Positions 45,916 through 54,194 are shown, counted from the stretch's first letter. The stretch: DNA of 64,000 bases from an uncultured Parabacteroides sp. (GCA_900541965.1 UQLN01000020.1:1-64000), one strand, 5' to 3'. Numbers and translations are program-made. Notes: generated by a model from the letters alone, not told the origin.

Positions 45916-46073
45916 GTGCGCAGGTTTGTGTCATGCCTGGGGTAACCATTGGTGACAATACGGTTATTGGTGCGGGAAGTGTTGTGACAAAAGATATGCC
46001 CTCCAATGTCCTTGCTGTAGGAAATCCCTGCCGTGTGCTTAGGGAAATAATGGATGCGGACCGTAATAATTAA
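45912..46073 (+). pseudogene. C-terminal remnant of a maltose/galactoside O-acetyltransferase (Maa/LacA type)
   Basis: In a different frame from glxK, 53 codons from 45912 read IGAQVCVMPGVTIGDNTVIG then AGSVVTKDMPSNVLAVGNPCRVLRE. This is the last third of a hexapeptide-repeat acetyltransferase, including the GNPCRV trimer signature. There is no start or N-terminal part: the similarity begins exactly where glxK ends. An internal ATG at 45933 could only give a 46-residue fragment. A deletion that fused glxK to a formerly separate maa gene is the simplest explanation. Confidence 0.8.
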
Positions 46074-46107
46074 ATAATTAGGATAAGCTTTAATAGCCGG
46101 TATGAAA

Positions 46108-46153
46108 AAGCCGGGTTGCACGACTCTGTTTTATAAGAGGGGCAACCCGGCTT
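46108..46153 (-). terminator. Rho-independent terminator of the TerB-like gene
   Basis: AAGCCGGGTTGC (46108-46119) pairs perfectly with GCAACCCGGCTT (46142-46153). On the minus strand the stem ends in TTTTT, so it serves the leftward gene that stops at 46177. Confidence 0.75.
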
Positions 46154-46176
46154 CAATCAATCAGTAAGGTTTTTGT

Positions 46177-46548
46177 TTATAAATTAAGTATATCTGGAAA
46201 ATTCTTTGAGTGTTTTTTGAGATTTGCCAACAGAGTTTTCTCTCTGTCGTCTATTTTACCATCTTTTTGTATATGTAGAAGTAACCATTTGGCTTCTTCT
46301 TCATCAATTTCTCCCGGAGATTTTTTATCATCCAGTATAAAATTGGTTATTGCGTTTACAAAAAAAGCATCCCAACTTAAATCATTGTCTTCTTTTATGA
46401 CCTCATCATTCAGTTCGAAAAGAAATTCAGCTTCTTCCTTGTCTATAACTCCGTCTTCGTAAAGAAGTTCTTGTAGTAATTCAACTTCTTGTGCATCGAT
46501 ACGTCCATCCATAAGTATGGCTTGCTTGAGTTCTTTAAAATGTCTCAT
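46177..46548 (-). CDS. TerB-like small acidic protein
   Basis: The 123-residue protein is made of helical segments with the recurring motif DGxID..E (DGRIDAQEVELL, DGVIDKEEAEFL, PGEIDEEEAKWL, DGKIDDREKTLL). This resembles TerB/EF-hand-like metal-binding helical proteins associated with envelope stress or tellurite phenotypes in other bacteria. There is no signal peptide. Its upstream region shares a motif with the HU gene promoter region at the same 38-bp distance from the start codon, suggesting shared control. Confidence 0.55.
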   Translation of the reverse strand: MRHFKELKQAILMDGRIDAQEVELLQELLYEDGVIDKEEAEFLFELNDEVIKEDNDLSWDAFFVNAITNFILDDKKSPGEIDEEEAKWLLLHIQKDGKIDDREKTLLANLKKHSKNFPDILNL

Positions 46549-46778
46549 TTTCTAAGTTGTTTTAATAGTTAAAGAATAAGTGAGTGTATAATTAGATATT
46601 GGAAGCAATGTATGTAAATAATTATATCTGGCATAAAAAGGATTCAAATATTAGTTTTTTTTTACTCAAAACATGATATTCTGACCATTTATGAACTATT
46701 TTAAACGGGGTTATAGGGATTCTTAAAAGAGTAATCCTCTTGTTTAAAAATACAATTAATTAATATCCTGAAAAGATG

Positions 46779-47054
46779 TTATTTATTCAATTCCTCTAAT
46801 AGTTTTTTCCCTGGTTTGAACTTAATACTTGAACGAGGGGAAATAGTACAGGCTGTTCCTGTCTTTGGATTACGTCCGACCCGTTCGGTTTGTTTCCATA
46901 CATGGAATGCTCCAAATCCCTTTAAGACAAGACGTTCATCTTCTTTAAATATTTCTATGATTTCATCATTGAGTATATCAATGAAGTCTAATATCTCTTT
47001 ATATGGTAAAGATGTTCGTTGAGATATTCGTTTTGCTAATCCTACTTTATTCAT
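46779..47054 (-). CDS. HU/IHF-family DNA-binding protein
   Basis: The 91-residue protein matches the family: N-terminal helices, LVLKGFGAFHVWKQTERVGRNPKTG and the DNA-inserting arm ISPRSSIKFKPGKKLLEELN. It bends and compacts DNA as a dimer. It is one of several HU paralogues usual in Bacteroidales. A 230-bp gap to the TerB-like gene shows no terminator that I could support. Confidence 0.93.
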   Translation of the reverse strand: MNKVGLAKRISQRTSLPYKEILDFIDILNDEIIEIFKEDERLVLKGFGAFHVWKQTERVGRNPKTGTACTISPRSSIKFKPGKKLLEELNK

Positions 47055-47074
47055 ATTTACAGGTGTGATAGTTT

Positions 47075-47547
47075 AAGATTTATGAGATTTTGTATAATTA
47101 AATGAATAAGAACATTGCTTAGTTTTTAGTCTCGATTTATATAGATCAGTATCGTAAAATATAGCAATCTATATGGATACAAGATTTAACAAAAACGTAG
47201 TTCTGCTTGAACTACATATAATGAGACTTATATCTGTTGATTATTCATATATGAAAATACTCATTTATGCAAATCTTGCATGTAAAATAATCTATAATAT
47301 TGTCTATGGTTGTAATATATACGGTTAAGTAAACGATTGAAAGATAAAAAAAGTCAATATAAAAGAGAGGACTATACTTATCCTTTTGAAATATATTATA
47401 TCTTTGTGTAAAAATAAGAAAGTATGCTGTTAGTTCAAGCAGAACTACGGGTTTTTTTAGCTATTAAATGTAATCGGTACACTGCTTGCGGCGTATAATT
47501 TTCAAGATTTATAAAGTTTATACTTGTATCCGTATAATTAGATGAAT
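47075..47547. repeat. Duplicated HU-upstream segment (direct repeats about 430-440 bp apart)
   Basis: AAGATTTAT (47075-47083) and GTATAATTAAATGAAT (47092-47107) lie just upstream of HU. They recur as AAGATTTAT (47504-47512) and GTATAATTAGATGAAT (47532-47547) in the same order and orientation. The interval between the two parts grew from 8 to 19 bp. The shorter GTATAATTAGAT also occurs at 46586, upstream of the TerB-like gene. Confidence 0.6.
47196..47449. repeat. 19-bp perfect inverted repeat around 216 bp; each arm is an outward terminator-like hairpin
   Basis: CGTAGTTCTGCTTGAACTA (47196-47214) is the exact reverse complement of TAGTTCAAGCAGAACTACG (47431-47449). Each arm folds on itself (GTAGTTC or TAGTTC stems, loop AAGCA read outward) and is followed outward by GTTTTTG on the minus strand at the left and GGTTTTTTT on the plus strand at the right. 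A -7-like TATCTTTG lies inside at 47399-47406, pointing right. The 670-bp gap between HU and the THUMP-like gene has no credible protein-coding frame. Confidence 0.75.
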
Positions 47548-47725
47548 GTTAAACCGAAAAAAACAAATATTTCTATTTAAAAAACAACTTTATTTGATTT
47601 TTATCTGTTGTGTTTTGTTTTACTGTTTTGTATATTCTCCGGGTGTATGTATTTAATTATTGGGGTATGTTTTGTTGTAATTCCATTTTTTGTTGTTCCT
47701 TTATAGTGTTAAAACAAGGTATGCA

Positions 47726-48910
47726 ATGAAGGAACTAACATCTGTACAGATAAATTTTATCAAAGAACACTTGGCGGACGACCTGACCCGTTTATTACTT
47801 TCAGCTTCTAAATATCCGGATTTGGATATTCCTTTTTTGGCTGACCAGATAGCTGCAAGGCGGCAGATTAAGGAGAAACTGCCTTCTTGGTATGCTAATT
47901 TATCTCTGATATTTCCTTCCCGCATCTCTGCGGAACAATGTTCATCCGAACAGACGGCTGGTTATAAGCAGTCTTTGGTTGACGGGAAACATACAATGTG
48001 TGATTTAACAGGAGGATTGGGGATAGACAGTTATTTTTTCTCATGCTGTGTAAAGCATCTTACTTATATAGAGCGGTTTCCTGCGTACTGTGAAGCAGCA
48101 CGTCATAACTTCCGGATGCTGGGTGCAGATAATATCCATGTTATAAATGCAGACACAACGGAGTATGTGAATGAACTTCCGGTGGTGGATGTTTTTTATA
48201 TAGACCCGGCCCGTCGTGGCGAGTGTAATAAGCGGGTATTTGCTCTGTCTGATTGTGAACCGGATTTGCCCGTATTGCTTCCTGTTCTTTTGCAACGTGC
48301 TCCGAGAGTAATCGCAAAATTGTCGCCTATGGCAGATATCCGGTTAACATTGGATTTGTTGCCGGGAACAGCTTCCATTCATGTTCTTTCTGTAAAAAAT
48401 GAGTGTAAAGAGCTCTTATTTGTAATTGAACGGGGATATTCGGATGCTCCGGCTGTCCATTGTTTAAATTTTCTGGCAGATGGTTCTACTGATACTTTCC
48501 GGTTTACGTTGGAAGAGGAACAGAATGCACCTTTGTTATTGTCCGGCAAAGTAGAGAGTTGGTTGTATGAACCCAACGCTTCCATACTTAAAGCCGGGGC
48601 ATTCAAGCAAGTAGCGGTTGCTTTAAATGTAAAAAAATTACATGTAAGCAGCCATTTGTATACTTCAGAAGATAGAGTGTCCGGTTTTCCGGGACGTATA
48701 TTCCAGATAGAGGATGTATTACCTTTTAATGGTAAGTTATGTAAAGGGTTATCAAAACAAATTCCTCGTGCAAATATAACAGTCCGGAATTTTCCTCTTA
48801 CCGTTGAAGAATTGCGTAAGCGGACAAAAATATCCGATGGTGGTGATATTTATCTGTTTGCAACTACGCTTGCCGATGGAGAAAAAGTCTTGATAAAGTG
48901 CAGAAAATGA
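47726..48910 (+). CDS. Class I SAM-dependent methyltransferase with THUMP-like C-terminal domain
   Basis: From the ATG at 47726 (MKELTSVQINFIKEHL) the protein has 394 residues; an ATG at 47690 is less likely. A SAM-binding fold is visible: MCDLTGGLGIDSYFFS, YIERFPAYCEAARHNF, VINADTTEY and VFYIDPARRGECNKRVF. The C-terminal part (about 320-394, RANITVRNFPLTVEELRKRTKISDGGDIYLFAT) fits the THUMP-like domain. RNA is the probable substrate, but the target base is unknown. Confidence 0.82.
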   Translation: MKELTSVQINFIKEHLADDLTRLLLSASKYPDLDIPFLADQIAARRQIKEKLPSWYANLSLIFPSRISAEQCSSEQTAGYKQSLVDGKHTMCDLTGGLGIDSYFFSCCVKHLTYIERFPAYCEAARHNFRMLGADNIHVINADTTEYVNELPVVDVFYIDPARRGECNKRVFALSDCEPDLPVLLPVLLQRAPRVIAKLSPMADIRLTLDLLPGTASIHVLSVKNECKELLFVIERGYSDAPAVHCLNFLADGSTDTFRFTLEEEQNAPLLLSGKVESWLYEPNASILKAGAFKQVAVALNVKKLHVSSHLYTSEDRVSGFPGRIFQIEDVLPFNGKLCKGLSKQIPRANITVRNFPLTVEELRKRTKISDGGDIYLFATTLADGEKVLIKCRK

Positions 48911-48916
48911 TAATTA

Positions 48917-49768
48917 TCAGAGCGAATTATGCTTATGGACAGTTTCTGCCGAAGTCTTCTTTCTGAAAGGAGCATATGTATAATTGTCTGCAAATTGATG
49001 AGGCATCGGCTCATATGATTTAACAGCAATTTTATTTCCTTTTTTACTGAAAATCAAGCACTGGTCTTTTAACTTACGCTCTGCAAAATTGAATACCAGA
49101 TTCGGGTCGAAATACTGCCCGTTTACCCGGACTTCCAGATGGACGTGTTCGGTAGTAGCTCTTCCGGTACGTCCGGTAAGTGCTATGGGTTGACCCGCTT
49201 TTACTCTTTCTCCTGGTTTTACAAGATTTTTGGAGTTGTGGCTGTAAAGTGTTTCCAATCCGTTGTAATGCCGGATTACCACTAAGTTTCCGTAGCCATA
49301 ATAGCTTTTTGCCAAACGGACAATACCGTCAAAAGCGGCAAGCACTGTATCGTTTGCACATGTTTTTATGTCTATTCCCGTATGGTTCCTGCGGCGTCCT
49401 CCAAATGGGGAGATTACTTTTGCTCCCGGCAACGGGAATGCAAAATCTTCTTTCTGGATAGATGCTAAATCAATAATAAGCGATTTACTGTCTGCCATTA
49501 ATACAGGGTCGGGAACCGCAACATCATTTTTTTCCCTTGGGGAAAAATTTTCATTGATGTTTTTACGTGGGGATACTACTTTATTCAGCTCGGGAGTTTC
49601 GGGAAGCAGGAAAGCTATATCTGTAGTAGGTAGAGGAATATCTGTGGTGATCGGTTGCAGGGATACCGGTTCCAATGTAGTATTGGATGAGGTCTTTAAA
49701 ATGGTATGACATGCTCCCAAAGCAAACAATCCTAATAGAACTATCAGTGTATAGCGTGTTTTCTGCAT
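48917..49768 (-). CDS. M23-family (LytM) peptidoglycan endopeptidase lipoprotein
   Basis: From the ATG at 49768 the protein has 283 residues with a lipobox (FALGAC, Cys20). A variable linker (about 25-105) is followed by the peptidase domain: FPLPGAKVISPFGGRRRNHTGIDI, with zinc ligands His and Asp of NHTGID, and HVHLEVRVNG, with the HxH motif. All catalytic residues appear intact, so it is probably an active hydrolase. A basic C-terminal tail of about 50 residues follows the domain. Confidence 0.92.
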   Translation of the reverse strand: MQKTRYTLIVLLGLFALGACHTILKTSSNTTLEPVSLQPITTDIPLPTTDIAFLLPETPELNKVVSPRKNINENFSPREKNDVAVPDPVLMADSKSLIIDLASIQKEDFAFPLPGAKVISPFGGRRRNHTGIDIKTCANDTVLAAFDGIVRLAKSYYGYGNLVVIRHYNGLETLYSHNSKNLVKPGERVKAGQPIALTGRTGRATTEHVHLEVRVNGQYFDPNLVFNFAERKLKDQCLIFSKKGNKIAVKSYEPMPHQFADNYTYAPFRKKTSAETVHKHNSL

Positions 49769-49789
49769 CGTGTAAAAATTTATGATTTG

Positions 49790-49797
49790 CAAAAATA
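49790..49797 (-). promoter_or_regulatory. -7 promoter element of the M23 peptidase gene
   Basis: TATTTTTG on the minus strand fits TAnnTTTG, 21 bp before the ATG at 49768. It favours that start over the ATG at 49792. Confidence 0.45.
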
Positions 49798-49891
49798 AGA
49801 AAAAGTGCAGAGAAATTCCACCTTATTAATCAGGACTTTACAAAACCTTCTGATTTGTTTGGATTTGTTTGGATTTTCTTTTCGTCCATCC

Positions 49892-49987
49892 GCGCAGATT
49901 GTTTCCATTACCCGGAACATAGTTCAGGCTATGTTCCGGGTAGTAAAACAGAATTGCGCAGACTGTGTTCACAGTCTGCGCAACTAA
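49892..49987. repeat. Array E: about 21.5-bp-period array with two strong palindromes
   Basis: GCGCAGATTG (49892), GCGCAGACTG (49956) and GCGCAACTAA (49978) fall on a 21-22-bp grid (offsets 64 and 22). Grid positions 49913 and 49935 are divergent. Within the array are a 14-bp perfect hairpin, TACCCGGAACATAG (49909-49922) with CTATGTTCCGGGTA (49929-49942), and a 12-bp one, GCGCAGACTGTG (49956-49967) with CACAGTCTGCGC (49970-49981). Either hairpin could also end uxuA transcripts, but neither has a T run. The 301-bp gap between the M23 and uxuA genes is otherwise empty. Confidence 0.6.
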
Positions 49988-50069
49988 TTATCACTGTATT
50001 TCTTATGTCTTTTTGGGCAAGACTCGAACTTACGGCTATTGGAATACCTTATATTATTTGTTGCCTGCT

Positions 50070-51248
50070 TTATTGCCAAAATGGAAAAGATCGGGCTATC
50101 CCCATTTCCAATCCGCGTAGTTCGGCCAATCCGCGTAAACGTCCGATACAGGAGTATCCGGGATTCGTTTTCTTTTTTAAATCATCAATCATCTGATGAC
50201 CGTGGTCCGGGCGCATGGCAATGGAGCAACCCCGGCGTTGCTGTAATTCGAGCAATGCTTTCATTACGCCATACATATCGACGTCACCCTCCAGATGGTT
50301 GGCTTCATAGAAATTCCCGTATTCGTCCCGTTTGGTACTGCGAAAATGTACAAAGTCGATACGGTCACCATAACGCTCCATAATACGGACAAGGTCGTTG
50401 TCGCTGCGGACACCAAACGAACCGGTGCACAGGCATAAACCATTGCTTTGGTTCGGGACAGCTTCAATCAGTTTCTGGAAATCATCCGCTGTGCTCAGTA
50501 TGCGGGGCAGGCCGAGAATCGAGTAGGGAGGATCGTCCGGATGGATGACCATACGTACGCCAACCTTATCGGCTACCGGAGTGATTTCTTTGAGAAAATA
50601 AATCAGGTGGTTACGTAATTTTTCAGCATCAATATCTTTATAACGTTCCAGTTCTGCACGGAATTGTTCCAATGTAAAACTTTCTTCCGAGCCGGGCAGA
50701 CCTGCTATCATGTTACGGATAAGCAATTCTTTTTCAGCTTCACTCATTTGATTGTAACGGGCTTTGGCTATGGCCTTGTCATTCTCGCTGTATTCTTGTT
50801 CTGCAGCCGGACGTTGAAGGATATACAGGTCGAATGCTATAAATGCCGCACGTTCGAAACGCAGGGCTTTGGAACCGTCGGGCATCGTATAGGCAAGGTC
50901 TGTACGCGTCCAGTCCAATACAGGCATAAAATTATAGGTTACAACCCGGATGTCGCAGGCTGCCAGATTACGAAGGCTTTCCTTATAATTATCGATATAC
51001 TTTTGAAAATCTCCGGTTTGTGTTTTGATATGTTCATGTACGGGCACACTTTCTACAACACTCCAGCGTAGACCGGCTGCTTCTATCAGTTCTTTCCGTT
51101 TCCGGATTTCATCAACGGTCCATATTTCCCCGTTTGGAATATGGTGTAACGCATTAACAACTCCTGTTGCGCCTGCCTGACGGATATCTGAAAGGCTGAC
51201 AGGGTCGTTCGGGCCATACCAGCGCCATGTTTGTTCACATAAATACAT
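50070..51248 (-). CDS. uxuA: Mannonate dehydratase
   Basis: From the ATG at 51248 (MYLCEQTWRWYGPNDPVSL) the protein has 392 residues. Family motifs include GATGVVNALHHIPNGEIW, VVESVPVHEHIK, MVIHPDDPPYSILGLPRI, GLCLCTGSFG, VHFRSTKRD and MRPDHGHQM. These carry the His, Cys and Asp metal ligands. It dehydrates D-mannonate to 2-keto-3-deoxygluconate in hexuronate catabolism. It follows the SDR gene by 19 bp; no hexuronate isomerase or KDG kinase is in the window. Confidence 0.95.
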   Translation of the reverse strand: MYLCEQTWRWYGPNDPVSLSDIRQAGATGVVNALHHIPNGEIWTVDEIRKRKELIEAAGLRWSVVESVPVHEHIKTQTGDFQKYIDNYKESLRNLAACDIRVVTYNFMPVLDWTRTDLAYTMPDGSKALRFERAAFIAFDLYILQRPAAEQEYSENDKAIAKARYNQMSEAEKELLIRNMIAGLPGSEESFTLEQFRAELERYKDIDAEKLRNHLIYFLKEITPVADKVGVRMVIHPDDPPYSILGLPRILSTADDFQKLIEAVPNQSNGLCLCTGSFGVRSDNDLVRIMERYGDRIDFVHFRSTKRDEYGNFYEANHLEGDVDMYGVMKALLELQQRRGCSIAMRPDHGHQMIDDLKKKTNPGYSCIGRLRGLAELRGLEMGIARSFPFWQ

Positions 51249-51267
51249 AGTTCCGTTTTTTATGAAA

Positions 51268-52080
51268 TTAAATAGAAAAGGCATCGAAACCACCATCAAC
51301 GACAGCTACAGTTCCAGTTACAAATTTGGACGCGTCGCTAATCAGATATTGAATCGTACCGAATAGTTCGTCAGGAGTACCTAAACGTCTGAACGGGGTA
51401 TGGGCAATCACAGAAAGAGCACGTTCCGTATATGATCCATCCGGATTTGTCATTAACGTCCGGTTTTGTTCTGTCAGGAAGAAACCGGGAGCAATGGCAT
51501 TGACACGTAATCCCTCTCCGAATTTGATGGCAAGTTCACCGGCAAGATATTTTGTAAGATTGGAAATAGCCGCTTTGGCAGCTCCGTAACCTACCACACG
51601 TGTAAGAGGGCGTAAGGCGGATTCGGATGAAAAGTTTACAATCGCTCCCTCTTTCTGTTTTGCCATGATTTCAGCAAAAACTATGGTCGGAAGCACGGTT
51701 CCGAACAGGTTCAGGTCGACCACTTTTCGGAAAGCATCAATATCCAGGTCAAAAATAGTTTTTTCCGGGAGAATGGTGGCGCCTGCCATATTTCCTCCGG
51801 CAGCGTTCAACAATGCATCGATACGACCGTATTTTGAAAGAATATCTTTTTTGTTTTGTTCAAGAATCTCTTTATTTAAAACGTCTGTTAAGTAGAAGCT
51901 TGCATCTCCTCCTTTAGCCTTAATTCCGGCAACAAGCTGTTTCCCTGTTTCTACGGCACGGTCGAGGATAACAATTTTAGCGCCTTCTTCAGCCAGGTGT
52001 CCGGCGATAGCACTGCCTAAAATGCCGGCACCGCCGGTAATCAGGACAACTTTGTCTTTTACGCAAAATAAATTAGCCAT
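51268..52080 (-). CDS. SDR-family D-mannonate oxidoreductase (fructuronate reductase)
   Basis: From the ATG at 52080 the protein has 270 residues, all Rossmann-type short-chain dehydrogenase: cofactor loop TGGAGILG, NAAGG, catalytic Ser in NFSSESAL and YGAAK (Tyr-x3-Lys). The pairing with uxuA indicates reduction of D-fructuronate to D-mannonate, as by the SDR-type enzymes that replace UxuB in Gram-positives and Bacteroidetes. In-frame ATGs at 52110 and 52140 exist, but the latter overlaps the predicted promoter. Confidence 0.87.
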   Translation of the reverse strand: MANLFCVKDKVVLITGGAGILGSAIAGHLAEEGAKIVILDRAVETGKQLVAGIKAKGGDASFYLTDVLNKEILEQNKKDILSKYGRIDALLNAAGGNMAGATILPEKTIFDLDIDAFRKVVDLNLFGTVLPTIVFAEIMAKQKEGAIVNFSSESALRPLTRVVGYGAAKAAISNLTKYLAGELAIKFGEGLRVNAIAPGFFLTEQNRTLMTNPDGSYTERALSVIAHTPFRRLGTPDELFGTIQYLISDASKFVTGTVAVVDGGFDAFSI

Positions 52081-52137
52081 ATTTTTATTGTTTTGTTGTG
52101 ATAATTCCATAAGTTGTGCTCGCACACATATTGTTTG

Positions 52138-52169
52138 CAAATGTAATATACCAAAGTAAGTCTCACAAA
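52138..52169 (-). promoter_or_regulatory. Promoter of the SDR-uxuA operon (TTTG-20 bp-TACATTTG)
   Basis: On the minus strand TTTG (52169-52166), a 20-bp spacer and TACATTTG (52145-52138) give the best full-consensus promoter in the window. The leader would be about 50 nt. Array D begins 15 bp upstream of the -33 element. Confidence 0.65.
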
Positions 52170-52184
52170 TATTATTCAGGAATT

Positions 52185-52260
52185 CATAGTTATGATTTTA
52201 CCAATTCATAACTATGATTGTGAAAAACCATAACTATGAATAGGGAAAAACATTTCTTAA
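52185..52260. repeat. Array D: exact 22-bp-period CATAACTATG array
   Basis: CATAGTTATG (52185), CATAACTATG (52207) and CATAACTATG (52229) start 22 bp apart. A decayed CATTTCTTAA follows in register at 52251. The first copy is the reverse complement of the other two. Extended cores TCATAGTTATGA and TCATAACTATGA have palindromic 5-bp arms with an asymmetric centre. The array lies between the lacI stop and the SDR-uxuA promoter, where operator or activator sites would be expected. Confidence 0.75.
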
Positions 52261-52273
52261 AAAACGGATGTCT

Positions 52274-53329
52274 TTAGATATAATTATTATAGTAACTGAT
52301 ATTTTCTTTTACCAGTATATCTATAGGCATATAGTTTATTTGAGATACTTCTTCTTTTAAAACCAAGTGGTTGAATAAAGCACGTACGGAGTTTAGTCCC
52401 TGTACTTCCGGGCGTTGTGCAATCAGATGGGTGATATGACCGTTTTGAAGGTAATGAACATTGGTATCGATAACATCATAACCGATAAGTTTAAATTTCC
52501 TGTTCCGGCTTTCGAAATAGGCTCCGAGAAGATGTACCCTCGAATTGAAGATAATCCCGGCATTTATCTTATCATGTCCTTTTATGAAATTATCCAGAAT
52601 GGTTTTGTTTGCCTCTTGTTCGTCAGCATGAAGCTGTACGGTGTAAATCTGTCCCTTATGTCCTTTTTCCGACAGGTAGCTTTTGAAACCTTCTTCACGT
52701 TTCATGATTTGCGTCACCTGTTTTTCGCCTTTACGGATAAAACGGAAGATGGCAACATCTTCATCCTTTGTGATTTGCTCGAATAATAAACGTCCTGCAA
52801 TATATCCGGAATCATATGAGTTGGTTCCATAATAGGCAATACAATTGGTATTTTCTATCAAAGCATCTATCAATACATACGGAATTTCTTTTTTATCCAG
52901 TATCCGAGTAAGTTGCAGGACGCTGTTTTGAAATTGAGTTGCAATAATGACCCCTTGGCAATCTGAGTTTTCAACTTTGGGAATTAGTTTGTCGAAACTA
53001 CTTTTGTCATATTGATTAAAGAACATTCTTTCAATCTCTACGTTGTAGCTGAACAGTTCCTTCTCTATTTTGTCTATCCCCAGGCAATATTTTTCCCAAT
53101 ATTCACCTTGAGTATAGGAAGGTATCAGCACAATGAAATGATAGGTCTTTTTAAGTGCAAGTGAACGGGCTATCAGATTGGGATGATAGTCTATTTCTTT
53201 CAATACTTGCTCTACTTTTCTCTGTGCTTCTTCCGAGACTTTTCCGCGGTTGTGCAGGATGCGGTCTACCGTTCCGGTCGATACGCCGGATAGTTCAGCA
53301 ATGTCTTTAATTCTATATGTCTTTCCCAT
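52274..53329 (-). CDS. LacI-family transcriptional regulator, probably of the hexuronate genes
   Basis: The 351-residue protein has the N-terminal LacI helix-turn-helix (YRIKDIAELSGVSTGTVDRIL, then HNRGKVSEEAQRKV) and the hinge helix region YHPNLIARSLA. A periplasmic-binding-protein-like effector domain follows to the end. It precedes the SDR-uxuA operon on the same strand, separated by the 193-bp gap with array D. This makes a hexuronate intermediate the likely effector. The VSTGTVDRIL recognition helix is typical of the Bacteroidetes branch. Confidence 0.92.
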   Translation of the reverse strand: MGKTYRIKDIAELSGVSTGTVDRILHNRGKVSEEAQRKVEQVLKEIDYHPNLIARSLALKKTYHFIVLIPSYTQGEYWEKYCLGIDKIEKELFSYNVEIERMFFNQYDKSSFDKLIPKVENSDCQGVIIATQFQNSVLQLTRILDKKEIPYVLIDALIENTNCIAYYGTNSYDSGYIAGRLLFEQITKDEDVAIFRFIRKGEKQVTQIMKREEGFKSYLSEKGHKGQIYTVQLHADEQEANKTILDNFIKGHDKINAGIIFNSRVHLLGAYFESRNRKFKLIGYDVIDTNVHYLQNGHITHLIAQRPEVQGLNSVRALFNHLVLKEEVSQINYMPIDILVKENISYYNNYI

Positions 53330-53347
53330 GATATAGAAAAGCAGCTG

Positions 53348-53983
53348 TTAAATTTCTTCGGGGGTTTCTAATTTAATCGTATTTAATTTTCTGAATGTAT
53401 AACAATACATTGTGTAAACAACAGGTGTGGTTACAAATATTCCCACAACCAGCAGGATTAAGCCGACCAGCATTATACCAATCATGGCTAAACCGAGCAG
53501 GAATAACGGCATCACTTGTTTGTCTGTAATTTCCCAACTGCGTTTCAATGAATCAAGAATGCCACAGTCCTCTTCAACGATGAACGCAATGAAAAATTGC
53601 AGGCGGATAGCCAGGTAAATGCCCGGAATGATAAATAAAATGCAACCGATACCTATGGCTATAAAAACTAAAATGGAAGCGACAATATATGTCAGTATTT
53701 TGCGGGATTGCTGGCCGTAAGCTGAGAATTGAGGCTCTTCACCGTCCAATGTCTGGAATATGTTTTTATAATATCCCATGGTGAAAAGACCGGAGATGAT
53801 TAAATTAATCAGTGATGCAATGATTTGTCCGGAAACAGACTTCTGGGCCGGAGTAGTAAACAGTGTGATAATCATGGACAGAATACAAAATCCGATCAAT
53901 AATCCCACCAAAACCCAAATCTGTGATTTGACGGATTTCCATGATGTGTGGAAAACTTCCGAAATGGTAAACTTAGATTCCAT
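53348..53983 (-). CDS. Polytopic membrane protein of unknown function (YciC/DUF975-like)
   Basis: The 211-residue protein has five or six membrane helices, several starting with runs such as WVLVGLLIGFCILSMIITLF and GIGCILFIIPGIYLAIRLQF. FIVEEDCGILDSLKRSWEIT is the charged segment typical of DUF975/YciC-like and GPDPase-membrane-domain proteins. It lies 18 bp upstream of lacI on the same strand and may share its transcript. Function unknown. Confidence 0.55.
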   Translation of the reverse strand: MESKFTISEVFHTSWKSVKSQIWVLVGLLIGFCILSMIITLFTTPAQKSVSGQIIASLINLIISGLFTMGYYKNIFQTLDGEEPQFSAYGQQSRKILTYIVASILVFIAIGIGCILFIIPGIYLAIRLQFFIAFIVEEDCGILDSLKRSWEITDKQVMPLFLLGLAMIGIMLVGLILLVVGIFVTTPVVYTMYCYTFRKLNTIKLETPEEI

Positions 53984-54194
53984 ATGAATTAAATTTTATT
54001 AGGTTATATTTAGCTGTAAAATTAGGACAATTTGTTTAATAAACAAACACTGCGCGCATTTTGTGTTGCAATTTGAACGAATAGATTTTCGAAAGGTCAT
54101 AATTGGAGGTATGTGGTTGATATTGAAATGTGAAAAATAGAAGTTTTTTAGTATAAAAGAATGTATAATCTAAGAAAGTGAAGTGAAAAGATTT

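Noticed and set aside
47170..47536. TATATGGATACAAG (47170) and CTTGTATCCGTATA (47523) as terminal inverted repeats of a mobile element
   Set aside because: The pair is 14 bp with one mismatch, not symmetric around the inner repeat, and has no target-site duplication or transposase.
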